A stretch of 64,000 nt of DNA from Marisa cornuarietis (lineage: Eukaryota; Mollusca; Gastropoda; Architaenioglossa; Ampullariidae), in the NCBI GenBank assembly GCA_004794655.1, contig SMMW01000001.1:19354501-19418500 (forward strand). Direction: 5' to 3'. Every line of letters starts with the position of its first letter. Position 1 is the first letter of the stretch. A program made the translations under genes and the position numbers. Of this stretch, positions 25,395 to 36,625 are shown in pieces. The notes under the pieces are model-generated. The model was not told the DNA's origin. It made no database searches and saw only the letters and a program-made list of their open reading frames with translations.

Positions 25395-26022
25395 CAAAGA
25401 TGAGAGGGAGAGAGAAAGAGTGATCTAGTGAGTGAGAGAGAGAGAGAGGCAGAGAGTGTGAGAAGGAGTGAGAATGACAGAGAGTGAGAGAAGGAGTGAG
25501 AATGACAAAGAGTGAGAGAAGAAGAGAGAGACAAAGAGTGAGAGAGAGTAAGAGAATGAGTAAGAGTGAGTGAGAGCGTGAGAGAGTGTAAGAGAGTGTA
25601 AGAGATAGTGTGAGAAACTGAGTAAGAGAGAGGGTGAAAAAGTGAGAGAGACAAAATGAGAGAGCATGAGAGTGAGAGAGTGTGAGAGAGAATGAGTGAG
25701 AGTAAGAATAAGAAAGAGTGAGAGAGAGGATTGGTATTTTACGCCGAGCCAGCAACTATGGATATATCACGGCAAGGCAACCAGCCCTGTAAACAGATGC
25801 CACATGCAGAGAAAGAACAGCGTGCCCCAGACGAGAGCTGAATCCAGGACAGCCAATCCTCACTGTATTGGTGACAAGCGCTAGTTGTTGCGCCATAGGA
25901 CCGCGCACAGAGAGTGAGAGATACAGAGAGGGACAGAGACAGATAGTGAGAGAGAGAGAGTGAGAGAGAAAGAGAGAGAGTGAGAGAGCGAGAAAGATAG
26001 AGAGTAAGAGAGAGTTAGATAC
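25395..26022. repeat. GA-rich (GAGA/GAGT) low-complexity tract split by a SINE
   Basis: Imperfect GA and GAGT repeats at 25395-25730 and again at 25907-26022, separated by the SINE at 25731-25906. The minus strand gives Ser/Leu/His-rich spurious open frames. The purine-strand bias would favour unusual DNA structure, but no function is evident. Confidence 0.9.
25731..25906 (-). mobile_element. tRNA-derived SINE, copy 2
   Basis: Minus-strand copy of the element at 12994-13178. The 5' end is near 25906 (GTCCTATGGCGCAACAACTA on the minus strand), and the B-box equivalent reads GGATTCAGCTCT. The 3' end TTGCTGGCTCGGCGTAAAAT lies near 25731. GA-rich sequence lies on both sides, so it inserted into the low-complexity tract. 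Confidence 0.8.
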
Positions 26023-26848
26023 AGATGATGATGATGATGAGTCCATTTATAATGCGCAGGTATCCATTCAGAAGAATGCTCATTGCGCAGCAAAAACAGA
26101 AAAAAGAACAAAAAATAAAAAAAGAAAGGAAAGTAAAAAATAATAAAGACAGAAGTGGTGCTTGGTTGTTGAAGGCCTTCTTAAATAAATAAATGAGTCT
26201 TCAGTCGTTTCCGAAACGTGGTTGCTGAGGTGATAGTGGACAATGACGATGGCGGAGCATTCCACAGTTTATTTGCAGCGTTTGTGAAGGCCCTGGCTCC
26301 AGTGCGCTTCTTGTGTCTTCCACTGCAAGGAGACAGAAGCGTGACTGGGAGCCAGAGCGCAGACCACGTGACGGTAGGTAAGGAGGAACTATACCTCTTG
26401 TAAATAGTCAGGAGCAGGTTTGAACATGCAGGACCGAGCAATCGAAAACACTTTGTGGTCAATGCGCTTGTTCACTGGGAGCCAGTGAAGGCTCTGTAGT
26501 ATAGGCGTGATGTGCTCAGTGGACCATTTTGCATGGGTGACCATCCTGGCGGCTGTGTTCTGAACTCTTTGGAGTCGATCTAACTGCGTAGCAGGTATAC
26601 CCCACAATGCACTATTACAGTAGTCTAATCTTGATATGATGGTAGCCACAGCAAGTGAGTTGGCAGCAGCCTGAGTCAGCATGGGCCGTAATCTACCTAA
26701 AGTCCTCAAAAAGTAGTAGGATTTCGCCACAACAGAACTAACATGATTACACATGGAGAGCTCTGCATCAATAAACAGCCCTAGGTCCCGTACACAGTCA
26801 GCAAAGGCTATGGAGGCGTCACCGACCTGCACATCACTAATGCCGATC

Positions 26849-26850
<2 letters not shown>
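26023..26850 (-). mobile_element. 5'-truncated CR1/L2-like retrotransposon, copy B
   Basis: Minus-strand relic of the C-terminal RT portion. VRDLGLFIDAELSM, then LRPMLTQAAANSLA, SRLDYCNSALWG, LDRLQRVQNTAARM, and ITPILQSLHWLPVNKRIDHK are the family's thumb and connection landmarks. The frame breaks near 26400 and resumes as KRTGARAFTNAANKLWNAPP, then TFRKRLKTHLFI. The 3' UTR (26041-26155) and a short (TCA)n tail (26023-26040) follow. The catalytic core is absent. Its 5' end abuts the microsatellite tail of copy A. Confidence 0.85.

Positions 26851-26919
<69 letters not shown>
26850..26919. repeat. (GAT)n microsatellite, retrotransposon 3' tail
   Basis: About 23 uninterrupted units at the junction between retrotransposon copies A and B. 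A poly-His open frame across it is an artefact. Confidence 0.97.
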
Positions 26920-27415
26920 TCCATTTGTAATGCGCAGGTATCCATTAAGAAGAATGCTCATTGCGCAGCAAAAAACAAAATAAATAAAAAAATAAGAAGA
27001 CAAAATAAAGTAAATAAATAGATAAAACACCAGGCAAGTATAAAAAAATAAAGACAGAAGTGTTGCTTGGTTTTTTAAGTCCATCTTAAATAAACAGATG
27101 GGTCTTCAGTCTTTTTCGAAACGTGGTTGGTGAGGTGATGGTGGACAGTGACGACGGTGGAGAGCATTCCACAGTTTAGGTGTCGCGTTTTTGAAGGCCC
27201 TGGCTCCAGTGCGCTTCTTGTGTCTTCTACTGCAGGGAGACAGAAGCGTGACTGGGAGCCAGAGCGCAGACCACGTGACGGCAGGTAAGGAGGAACTATC
27301 TCTTGCAAATAGTCAGAAGCAATTTTGAACATGCAGGACTGTGCAATCAAAAGCATTTTGTGGTCAATGCGCTTGTTCACTGGGAGCCAGTGAAGGCTCT
27401 GTAGGATAGGGATCT
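26850..27415 (-). mobile_element. 5'-truncated CR1/L2-like retrotransposon, copy A
   Basis: Same orientation and family as copy B, more heavily 5'-truncated. The coding relic (27063-27415) covers LHWLPV-NKRIDHK through the C-terminus with frameshifts. The 3' UTR (26920-27062) matches the copies at 10329 and 26041, followed by a long (TCA)n tail at 26850-26919. Head-to-tail order with copy B suggests a second insertion into the tail of the first. Confidence 0.85.
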
Positions 27416-28085
27416 GCTCCCTTCTGGCGCTGGGGCCGCACAGTAACGCTAAGTTTTAGAAAATATAAAACAGAACGAGCAATCAGATTTAGATCTAAAA
27501 TCTATGTAAAGGCGGAGAACGTCATCAGGTTGCTCAGTTGGGAAAAGCTTGTGGTCACGTGACAGTCAGTCTCCCAAAGAACAAGACAGTCCGCCATTTT
27601 ATCATACAGATAACGGTCTCTGGGTGTTTCCATATCAGTAAGATGTATACCTGAAGAAGGAGAAGCAGTAGCTAGTCACTCCTTGCTGACACTTGCGATG
27701 AGGTCCACAGAAGAATAAACGAAGTTGTAGTTTGCACTTATTATTAATATTGCCAATGGCAAGCGACGTGAGACATTATTTGTGACACAGTGCCTGGTCA
27801 GACCCATCGCTGGAACCGCTCAACTTCTTGTCGTCTGGAGTGATACGAGAAAACCAATCCTCAGATCATTCTTGCCACCGTGGCGAAGGTGGTGCGCCAA
27901 GATCTACGTTCTCAGCCGTTTGCTAAGCTGACAGTCGGTGAACTGATGACTGTAAAGAACGGGGATCCATTAATTGTATGTATATATGTGTGATGGGGAG
28001 GAGATGTATGATAAGATTAAACTTTATTTATCCCGTGCATGCATAAATATGTATGATGAGGATGAGAATTTTGTGTATGTATGTC

Positions 28086-28130
<45 letters not shown>

Positions 28131-28740
28131 ACATTTATAGAGCATTTTTCCACCGAGTTGCTCAAAGTGCTGTACAGAAATGAAACACAGAAGAAAAAAA
28201 TCATGCAGCCATTTTCACATATAACAGACACCTCTCACTTCTGCAACAGAAATACCAGCTCCTACATGAAATAAATACAGACACACATTAGGAATGCTCA
28301 TGGTCAGGACAGGGTTGTAGTAAAGTCGCTATTCTGAAAAGATGTGTGTTAAGCTTAGACTTTAGGATGGAGATGAGAGGTGTATCTATGTATGTATGAC
28401 TTTTTTTTATTTGTAAAGTTCTGTATTTCCTCACAAGTCATGGAAAATAATCATGGAGCTTTAATTAAGTAGGTTTTCAGTATGCAAAAAAGACCATGGT
28501 ATTTTGACTTTTACTTATACAACTGTATATTTTTACTCTTTGCCACAAAAATACAAACAGGAAGGATAAAACAAGTAAGATATAATTAATGTAGTGTTAC
28601 ATTGTATATTGCAGGTTTTTATTATAGCACCAGGGATTGAGACACAGGAGATGAAGGAGCTGAGGCCTTTTGTGCAATTTCAGTCTAATTTAATGATCAA
28701 GCAAGAAAAGTCAAATGTAATGTTATGAGAACAGAAAACT
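27416..28740 (+). other. 5' flank of the zinc-finger gene
   Basis: May hold the promoter and 5' UTR exon(s) of the zinc-finger gene. Candidate 3' splice sites end at 28614 (TATATTGCAG) and 28683 (GTGCAATTTCAG). An in-frame TGA at 28726 shows that coding does not extend upstream of the ATG in this exon. No core promoter is identified. Confidence 0.45.
28086..28185 (-). mobile_element. Retroelement 3'-tail-like repeat with (ATT)n
   Basis: An (AAT)n run (about 28087-28128) adjoins AACATTTATAGAGCATTTTT then GCTCAAAGTGCTGTACA. On the minus strand this is a TTTGAGC-type tail ending in (ATT)n, a form common at 3' ends of invertebrate LINEs and SINEs. Related to the segment at 59085-59190. Confidence 0.45.
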
Positions 28741-30192
28741 ATGTCGGCCATGAACAATCACGTCCATGTCCCATGGATACACAGCGTAAAGAGGGAACCT
28801 GAGTGTGCTATGCACATCCAGCAATCAGCCTGGAAGCATGAGAAAGCTGTAAAATTAGAGTTCAACTCTCAAGATGCCATTTGTAGTATTAAAACTGAGC
28901 AAGCTCCTAGTCAAGAACTCCATCACATAAAACTTGAGCATGCTGCAGACATTGAGCAGTCAGACTGCATGTGTGAGAGCACTGTGAAACTGGAGTGCCA
29001 CTCACAATATGCCACTTGTTTGATTAAGCCTGAGCAAGATTTTATACTTGGAGAAAAGACAGAAGAGCAGATAGTGTTTAAGAAAGAAGAACAAGATCCT
29101 AGTCACATGGTAAAACCAGAGCATGTAGACTGCAGGTGTGAGAGCACTGTGAAACTGGAGTACCACTCTCAATATGCCACTTGTTTGATTAAGCCTGATT
29201 TTATACTTGGAGAAAAGACAGAAGAGCAGATTGTGATTAAACAAGAAAAACAAGATGATAACCATAAAGTGAATCCTGAGACAGAGTGGCCTGGTCAGCA
29301 TGCAATGTGGCAGAACGACAGTGATGAGAAATGTCAAGAAACGATTCCTCATAGGTGTAAAACTCTCGAGGTGATGGATATTAATACAGAAAGTCAGCAG
29401 AATCAGACCCACAGTGATGTGCAACCTTGCCAGTGCAGTTTATGTAAAGCAAGGTTTAAATACCCATCCTATTTAAAAAAGCACATGCTTACGCACAGTG
29501 ATGAAAGACCTCACCAGTGCAGTTTGTGTAAAGCTACATTTAAATGCCCAAACCATCTAAAAAAGCACATGCGTACACACAGTGATGAGAGACCTCACCA
29601 GTGCAGTTTGTGTACAGCTACATTTAAGTTATCAAGCCATTTAAAAGTGCACATGCTTACACACAGTGATGAAAGACCTCACCAGTGCAGTTTGTGTACA
29701 GCTACATTTAAGTGCTCAAGCCATTTAAAAAAGCACATGGGTACACACAGTGATGAAAGACCTCACCAGTGCAGTTTGTGTAAAGCTACATTTAAGCAAT
29801 CAAGCCATTTAAAAAAGCACACATTTACACACAGTGATGAGAAACCTCACCATTGCAGTTTGTGTACAGCTACATTTAAGTTATCAAACCATTTAAAAGT
29901 GCACATACACACACACAGTGATGAAAGACCTCACCAGTGCAGTTTGTGTACAGCTATGTTTAGGCATCCAAGTGATTTCAAAAGGCACATGTGTACCCAC
30001 AGTGATGAAAGACCTCACCAGTGCAGTTTGTGTACAGCTACATTTAAGTTGTCAAGTCAGTTAAAAGAGCACATGCTTGCACACAGTGATGAGAGACCTC
30101 ATCAGTGCAGTTTGTGTACAGCTGCATTTAAGCAATCAAACCATTTAAAAAAGCACATGCGTACACACAGCGATGAAAGACCTCACAAGTGA
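28741..30192 (+). CDS. C2H2 zinc-finger protein, nine fingers, SUMO-motif-rich N-terminus
   Basis: Uninterrupted 483-codon frame from the first ATG after an in-frame TGA at 28726. Residues 232-480 form nine contiguous C2H2 fingers of 28 residues (CSLC-x12-H-x3-H) joined by HSDERPH linkers, so a nuclear DNA-binding protein is expected. Residues 1-170 have no fingers. They carry nine V/I-K-x-E motifs (K17, 38, 51, 64, 83, 96, 125, 138, 167) plus FKKE and IKPD, the canonical SUMO-acceptor consensus. Residues about 75-118 and 130-170 are an internal duplication (DCxCESTVKLE to EEQIVxK). No KRAB, SCAN or BTB domain is seen. The frame ends at HK then TGA, where a finger Cys is expected; decayed fingers continue downstream. 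Probably a transcriptional regulator, perhaps lineage-expanded; targets unknown. Confidence 0.9.
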   Translation: MSAMNNHVHVPWIHSVKREPECAMHIQQSAWKHEKAVKLEFNSQDAICSIKTEQAPSQELHHIKLEHAADIEQSDCMCESTVKLECHSQYATCLIKPEQDFILGEKTEEQIVFKKEEQDPSHMVKPEHVDCRCESTVKLEYHSQYATCLIKPDFILGEKTEEQIVIKQEKQDDNHKVNPETEWPGQHAMWQNDSDEKCQETIPHRCKTLEVMDINTESQQNQTHSDVQPCQCSLCKARFKYPSYLKKHMLTHSDERPHQCSLCKATFKCPNHLKKHMRTHSDERPHQCSLCTATFKLSSHLKVHMLTHSDERPHQCSLCTATFKCSSHLKKHMGTHSDERPHQCSLCKATFKQSSHLKKHTFTHSDEKPHHCSLCTATFKLSNHLKVHIHTHSDERPHQCSLCTAMFRHPSDFKRHMCTHSDERPHQCSLCTATFKLSSQLKEHMLAHSDERPHQCSLCTAAFKQSNHLKKHMRTHSDERPHK

Positions 30193-30336
30193 GGAGTGTG
30201 TGAAGCAGTTTTCAGGTTGCCAGCCCAGTCTATTTGAAAGAACACACACGTGTGAAGAAGTGACAAGAAACTTCACTAGTGCCGTGTATGTTAAGTTTCC
30301 TTCAGAAGATCAAATAATTTGAAAGAGAACAAGTTT
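30190..30336 (+). pseudogene. Decayed tenth and eleventh zinc fingers beyond the stop
   Basis: Directly after the TGA at 30190-30192, the same frame reads GVCEAVFRLPAQ, then, after a one-base shift, YLKEHTRV. It then gives SDKKLH, a stop, CRVC, a stop, and VSFRRSNNLKEN. These line up with CSLCxAxFKxxxHLKKH-type fingers and HSDERPH linkers, with stops replacing expected Cys, Gln and Lys codons. The ancestral protein had at least two more fingers. Confidence 0.75.
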
Positions 30337-30619
30337 AGCCCCTTTTCACATCAGGTCTTCTTGCTTCACACACTTTTAATGATGTTGTTATCTTTTAGAC
30401 TCTATAAAAGTGCATTATATTATTTCCTTTCTTTGTTTAAGTATTATTATGTTTTCATTCTTTTTTTGTTAGTGACGAATAGCATATGACTTTGCACCAT
30501 CACAAGCATCCTAAATTTGATTACAATCTTAATAATGCATGCAAGAACTGAATAATTTTGTGCTGGCTGCTGTAACAATACAAAACATTAGTAAGTTTGC
30601 TTGTTGAATTATTTACTTC

Positions 30620-30625
30620 AATAAA
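30620..30625 (+). promoter_or_regulatory. Candidate poly(A) signal for the zinc-finger gene
   Basis: AATAAA about 430 nt beyond the stop codon, in AT-rich sequence. The most plausible 3' end signal seen. Confidence 0.45.
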
Positions 30626-30653
30626 ATACAAAAAACATTTCTTAGTTGTGTTT

Positions 30654-30758
30654 GTCTTAGTTGTCTTCATCTATTCTTGTTGATGATTGTCTTAGTTGTC
30701 TCATCTATTCTTGTTGATGATTGTTTAAGTTGTCTCATCTATTCTTGTTGATGATTGT
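30654..30758. repeat. Three tandem copies of a ~35-bp unit
   Basis: Copies of about 35 bp containing AGTTGTCT, CATCTATTCTTGTTGATGAT and TGT occur at 30654, 30689 and 30725, nearly identical. Perfect spacing without unique spacers makes it a minisatellite. Confidence 0.9.
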
Positions 30759-30825
30759 AGCAAGAAAGATAATGAAAGAAACTGGAAATCCACTCTCATT
30801 TCTGCCCTTTGATTAAGACTTGCAG

Positions 30826-30912
30826 GATCTTGTGCATGATGTTCTGATGGTAGAGCCTCTTGTAATAAAGCACGAGGAACAAGATCATACTCACATGGTG
30901 AAGACTGAGACT
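30826..30912 (+). pseudogene. Duplicate relic of the zinc-finger protein's N-terminal module
   Basis: An open stretch reads VEPLVIKHEEQDHTHMVKTE. It matches the zinc-finger protein's EEQIVFKKEEQDPSHMVKPE (residues 108-127), including spacing of the K-x-E motifs. It is preceded immediately by GACTTGCAG, a possible splice acceptor, and runs into a TA microsatellite and a stop. Either a relic of a tandem duplicate or an exon of a paralogue. Confidence 0.6.
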
Positions 30913-32052
30913 ATATATATATATATATGTTGCAGCTGACATAGTCATTTACAAATAAAAGAAGGAGGATAAGGCTCAGTACTCGGCCCAGTTCAGTTCA
31001 TTTTGTACACAAAACCACTTTCATCATTTATCCAATCTCCCCAGGTTTTTCATCAATTATATGCTAACAACATGCGTAGAAGCCTGTATTAGCGACCTCA
31101 AAGACTAGACAGTAGCAAACAAACTTAAACTAAAAAGGTAGACATCTAAGCCAACTTTGATCATCTAAGACATGAGTGAAGTAGAGATTATTAATCCAGC
31201 TCAATCTTTACCATTAAATGGCGACAACACTTGTTCTCAACACAACTGAATTGATTAAATGCTCGGCTCCCGAGTTCTTGATGCACGTGCAAGACACGCT
31301 GCGCCAAAAGAATGTAATTTTACACGTGGAGGGGACGCTATTTATGTTTCAATAATCCAATATTTCGCAGTAACTTCATCATGTGGGTCACTAGGCTACA
31401 CTTGCAGGTCAGCCTTCAGGACGAAGGACGCAGTGTGTTTTTGGAGTCACTTTACTCCCGATGCTTTCACTTGGTCTTGTTTAGGACTGCCCCTGGTCCA
31501 TTTGTTGGAATAGTAAAACAGTATAGGTGTGAGGCATTTCTGCTCTTGATTTTTTCTTCTAGACTGCGAACACAAGTTTGTGAGGGTGCCAGCTTCATCT
31601 TCTTGAAAGTGTAAGTAGTCACTCAACCGTGACCTTTGATCACGACCTGTTGCCACAGTTCAAGAAAAGGGCTGGTGCCACTTGTGAGAATAGATTGCAT
31701 TACGGCTTTAAAAGGTATATTCTGATGATTATTTGATGTGATATTGATGTTTGATACCTTGCTGTCCTCTTGATCCAATCTGGGAAAGCTGACCGACTGT
31801 CTCGTTCCTTAGAATTCTTAAGTGGTGTGCTGTCTGTTGTAGGACGATTTGCCGCTTTCTGACCATATTTTCTTTCTACATTAAGGGGAGGGAATTTATT
31901 TCATAAAGGTGACTTCAGAAAAGAGCGCATCGGTGAAGGAGGGAAAGTACTTTCATGACTGCTATTTCTTGCTCTCTTCAGGTCTCTACACTTGAGAGGG
32001 GGAGTTTGACTGTCAGAGACCCAAACTCTGGGTAGTCTCTCTCTCTCTCACT

Positions 32053-32128
<76 letters not shown>

Positions 32129-35100
32129 ATCCCGGAGGGCTGTATTACTCCACTACATCTTGTTACCTGAGGTGTTTTTTCTTGTAAAAAGGATACATCG
32201 TGTACCCGGGATACCCATGAATATCCATGTTACTTATTATTTAAGTTTAACGCCCAATGTAAGAATGTCGGGCTGAACATGAAAACTACAGTGATTTTCA
32301 CTGTTACCTATAAAACAATTTGCACGATAATCTCGTCTGAGCAAGGCTTTAACTTGGGGATTCCCAGCTGTACAAAACCACTCAGATGCCACCGAAGATG
32401 CGGTTGCATAGGAATATCTTCTCAGAGTTTACCAATCAGCAAGTATTGAATACAGCTCTTTGCTAAGATTATCGATAGCTAATGATTATTTAACTCTCGT
32501 TAAGAACTGCATTTCATGATATGTTCTGTGCTGCTGTTTAATATGAAACACTAACTGTACCCACGCCAGGTCCTCTCTGAAATTGTCAGAGGCCTTAGCT
32601 TTAGTTTTGTACTAACAATCGATGTTAGATTAGCAAATTAGTCTGTCGTTTCTATAGGCCATATGCAGTTATCTTCAGAGATATCTGTCTACGCCTGCAT
32701 GTTCACTACCACCCGTCATGTTAAAATACGCACGCGCCGTGCGAAGTGTATGAAAGGCGTGTGGAGTTGAGGATGAGCTCCCTTGGCGGGTACCCTCATT
32801 GAGGTACGACTTTTCAAAGTAGTCCATCAGTTAATGTGAAGGAAGTGCACGAAATTGTCATGTGGCGAGATGTAATCCCCTCTCGCCGATTTTTCTAGAG
32901 GTGGGTGTGTTCACCAGTAGCTGCTATAGCCACTAAAGAACTCAACACTTGTCCAGCTAGAGGCAAGACGGTTTCCCCCCTCAATGTAGGATATCCATAC
33001 AAGGTTTAATAAAGAGATGAAGGACATGCATAAGGACAAAGGTGTTCGATATCATTAGTTACTATGATATTAGCTCTTAATTACAGATGTGCGCTGTCAA
33101 TTATGCAAGCTACTTTTCAATGTCGTGTTTATTGTTAGTTTTTCCCTGTCGGTCGTTTCTTAATATCTAGCCAGTCATATTATTTTAGTCATGTTAATCT
33201 GTTGCTTATTATACTGTAGCACACAATCCTAACAGGAAGTTTAATAAGTCAGTCACAGCTCTTTTTTTATTTGTACTTGACAGTTTACGACAGACAAGAC
33301 TAGGCAATTAAAACTAATTACAGATCACTGGGGCTTGAAGACATTTGAATCATATTATTTTGTAGTAATTACCAATCACCAAAAAGATACAGCATACAAA
33401 CGATGAGCCGATATATAAACCGGAAGACGTTTGAGGTGAAAGGATATTATAGCCTACATAAATCTATAAAAGGAAGTGTGCACTTCAGATTTTTTAAAAT
33501 CTATGTATGAGGTGCGACTACTACAACAATAGAGCTGTAACATTGTTCTGTACACTGTGTGCGATTCCTTGTTGCAGAAATTACTTTGCTGCTCTCCCTT
33601 TGTCAATTGACTGCCCTTGATTATTTGTGTAGTAAATGTTCTTTGGGTCGCCGACCCGTTGATTGACAAGTGGGCATTAAGTTTTGTCTGCACCAATATT
33701 CTTTAGATTACTAACTAAAATGTTTCTCTAATGACTTGGTGAGGTTCAACGTGAAATTCGCGTGTGTCCGTTAACACTAAACACCAGTTAAGAGGAAAAC
33801 AGCTTGGCTGAACCTCTAGTACTCATAACATTTATGAACTAGCTCAAATATTATTGCTCTTTTCCTCCACGAAAAGAATTCATTAGTCACTCACTTTATT
33901 TGTCGTCAGGAGAGCGTTAAACTCAAAACTCGTTAACGGTTATTTATTTTTCTCAATATATTGTGTACATTTCTTAAAACTAGACTAGCCCCACGTGTTG
34001 TCGAGTTTTGGACGGAGTCTTTGAATGAACATTAAACGCGTTCCGTAAAACGAGTGTAAAGAAGCTGTGCAGTCTTTCTTTCCTTCTTTCGTTCCCTTTC
34101 TTCTCTCCAGACCGCTAAAGAAATCTTTCTCTTTTGCCCTTTCCTTTCGCTTTACAGCCAAGTATAAATCGCGTGTTGACTGAAAGTAAGAAAGCAATAA
34201 TGTGTGCAAATGTTTATTTAATCGCTTCTTTTTCCGTGTGTCACGTGTCTTTCACGGGTACTATGCCCTATAGTATTTATCAGAAAAGTACCTCTTTGGA
34301 GCAGCATTTTCACTCGAGGAACTTCTGGAGGCTGCCCTGTGGATTGTAACATGGGTGGATGTCGTCATCTAGTTTTCTGCCCAGTTGAGCATTCTAAATT
34401 TGCATTGAGCCGGCCACAGGACATTTTCGCCATGTGCACAGGTTAGAGGTTAAATTAACACTTCCTGGTGGTTGTTGAAAGAGGATAACACACGGTCATA
34501 TTCAGAAAAGGTCCGTCCACCTGCCAAAGTGCACCCCTTGTTCAAACAAAATGAGGTTATTGAACAAACTGTTGTTCAGGCAAATGGGAATCGATCGCCA
34601 GATTTTTGCGTGAATGTGTGACCCACCACCACGAAATGAGTTAAGACTCGCACAGAGCAGTTTGGCAGGAGAGGTCAGGAAAGTTAATTAGGGTCAATTT
34701 TGTGCAGTTTCACTTTTTTCTGAAAATAAATTCTTTGGTCATAAAACTAACAGGGAAATACAAACATGTTAAAGTAGAACTGAGAAACTTTCTGAAAATA
34801 CATTTTAATCAAAGTATCCCACAACGATGCAGGAAATGACTAAATGTTAATACTGTTTGGTACCGCATCCCGGTCAGAACCCCATCATGTTATACTTACC
34901 AGAGAGCTCAGAGTCTGTATTTTTTAATCTCTGTAATAACAAATTCAAATTTTAATCAATTATAAGATCTGTCAGCAAAAATTTATAAGTCAGATCGTTG
35001 ATACCGTTGATATCCATCGAAATAATAAAATAGAGACGTTTCCTTGGTAACGACAAGCTCGTCTTCACACTTTCGCTGCGTAAAGCGAGAGAACGGGGTG

Positions 35101-36625
35101 GTGAGAAGCATATTACTCAAGAAAATTAATAGTTTTACTGAATTCTGATCAATCTTCGACTCTTCAATATTCAGAACAGTAAAACCTCGGAAGATAACTT
35201 TCAGAATATTTCAGGAAAGATGACACTGCAGACGACTTAGCGAGCGACTTCCATGAATCAGAGTGAGGGCCACACTTTTCAAAGAACAACGTTTCTTTCA
35301 CTGCTGTTTGTTTTGCTAACAGGGTAAGGTATTGAAAGCTTACAAATATTGCTTGATGTGTTTTATCACTGTGGAAAATATAGTGCAAATTGAAGTATTA
35401 AAAGTAAACGGTGCTTAGGAAAAACCTTGTGGGGTTGCTGAAAAACTTTAAACCTGGGTTTATCAACATAGCCGATATCGTAATTGCATACTTTGAACCT
35501 GTATAACTCACTCCATTTTGGGACTAGAACGGCAATTCTGGTATAAAATGAAAGATTGAATCCTGTATATTTTAACTATTTAATTTTTTTAAACTGTAAA
35601 ATTTCCGAGTTAGAACTCCTTTTGTGGTGGCGAGTCACACACATTCTGATATTATTATATTAGATTTTAAAGCTTGAGGTTATCACAGGAGTTACAAAGA
35701 AACCAAAACACTGAATATTGAATATACCTGATGGGTCAGGTCACCTGTGTTCAAAGACCAATAAACATCTCATGTTGGTGAACCGGTTGTAATGGAGTAC
35801 TAGAGCTCACTGTGCTGGTGTGGGTGTGTGTGTGCGCGCGTGCGTGCGTGTGTGAGTTCCTGCAACGGTTATTAGACCACTTTAGAATTCTAACAAACAA
35901 ATTAAGCTTACCAGTTATATCTCCCTGTTTGGATCAAGGATGGCAACCAGACATCAACATCAGATTCCAAGAAAAATGCAAATAGTGATCCTTACTTACT
36001 GTAGTACATTTTCAACTGAATGGTCACATGTTTAAGAGACAGAGAAGACGAACACCTGAGCACATCGTCCAGAAATCCTTAATGAAGACAGATGGCACAT
36101 CGATAAGGGGCACACCACTGCAAAGAAAACACTAAGGAACTCGAAGGACACTGCGTCCTTTGTTTTGACGAGGGACCTGAAAGTATACCTTAGTGGCCAA
36201 GAAGAAGATGGAATAGATTATTGAAATGTGTACAGTTTTCACCAAGTGTAAAGTTATACATTCTCTCGTCTCAAGGCTTATGAATTTTAAAGGAGGCTTA
36301 TCGCTTCGGTAATAAACAGCTGTGTTACTGACTAACCTTGTTGTCATCCGATTGAACTAGGGTAATGATTGTTCATTTGCTCAGGTCTTAGGTGAACACA
36401 GTTCACTTTCTCTACGTTCCGTTTGTAATTATTTGCTTTTGTTATATGCCTTCGTACGAAGCTATAGCTGCTTCTATGAGAACATGTTCTTTGAATTAGA
36501 ATCTTTGTGTCCCCTGACGGCCGGTCCTCTGTTAGCATTTGACGGGAGGGAGTCATCTTAGACAACAACTTTTCATGCATTTCGTTAATATTTGCATATT
36601 TTGATTATCCAATTATCTAGAACAG
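30913..36625. other. Long intergenic stretch, no gene recognised
   Basis: About 5.7 kb with no supportable gene. It holds a (TC)n/(CA)n microsatellite (32036-32125) and a GT/GC run near 35818-35855. Scattered short open frames are all without family motifs. The right end is the 3' flank of receptor 4. Confidence 0.5.
32056..32125. repeat. (CA)n microsatellite
   Basis: About 35 CA units, preceded by a short (TC)n at 32036-32050. Confidence 0.97.

Noticed and set aside
25331..25755. Ser/Leu/His-rich frames on the minus strand
   Set aside because: Translation of a GA-rich simple repeat in several frames at once.
26860..27084. Poly-His N-terminal extension on the retrotransposon frame
   Set aside because: It crosses the tail and 3' UTR of the adjacent copy; only the part below about 26850 is RT-derived.
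29002..29424. 140-codon minus-strand frame
   Set aside because: Antisense shadow of the zinc-finger gene's repetitive N-terminal region.
30654..30758. CRISPR-like evenly spaced repeats
   Set aside because: The units are directly abutting with no unique spacers, in an animal genome; a minisatellite.
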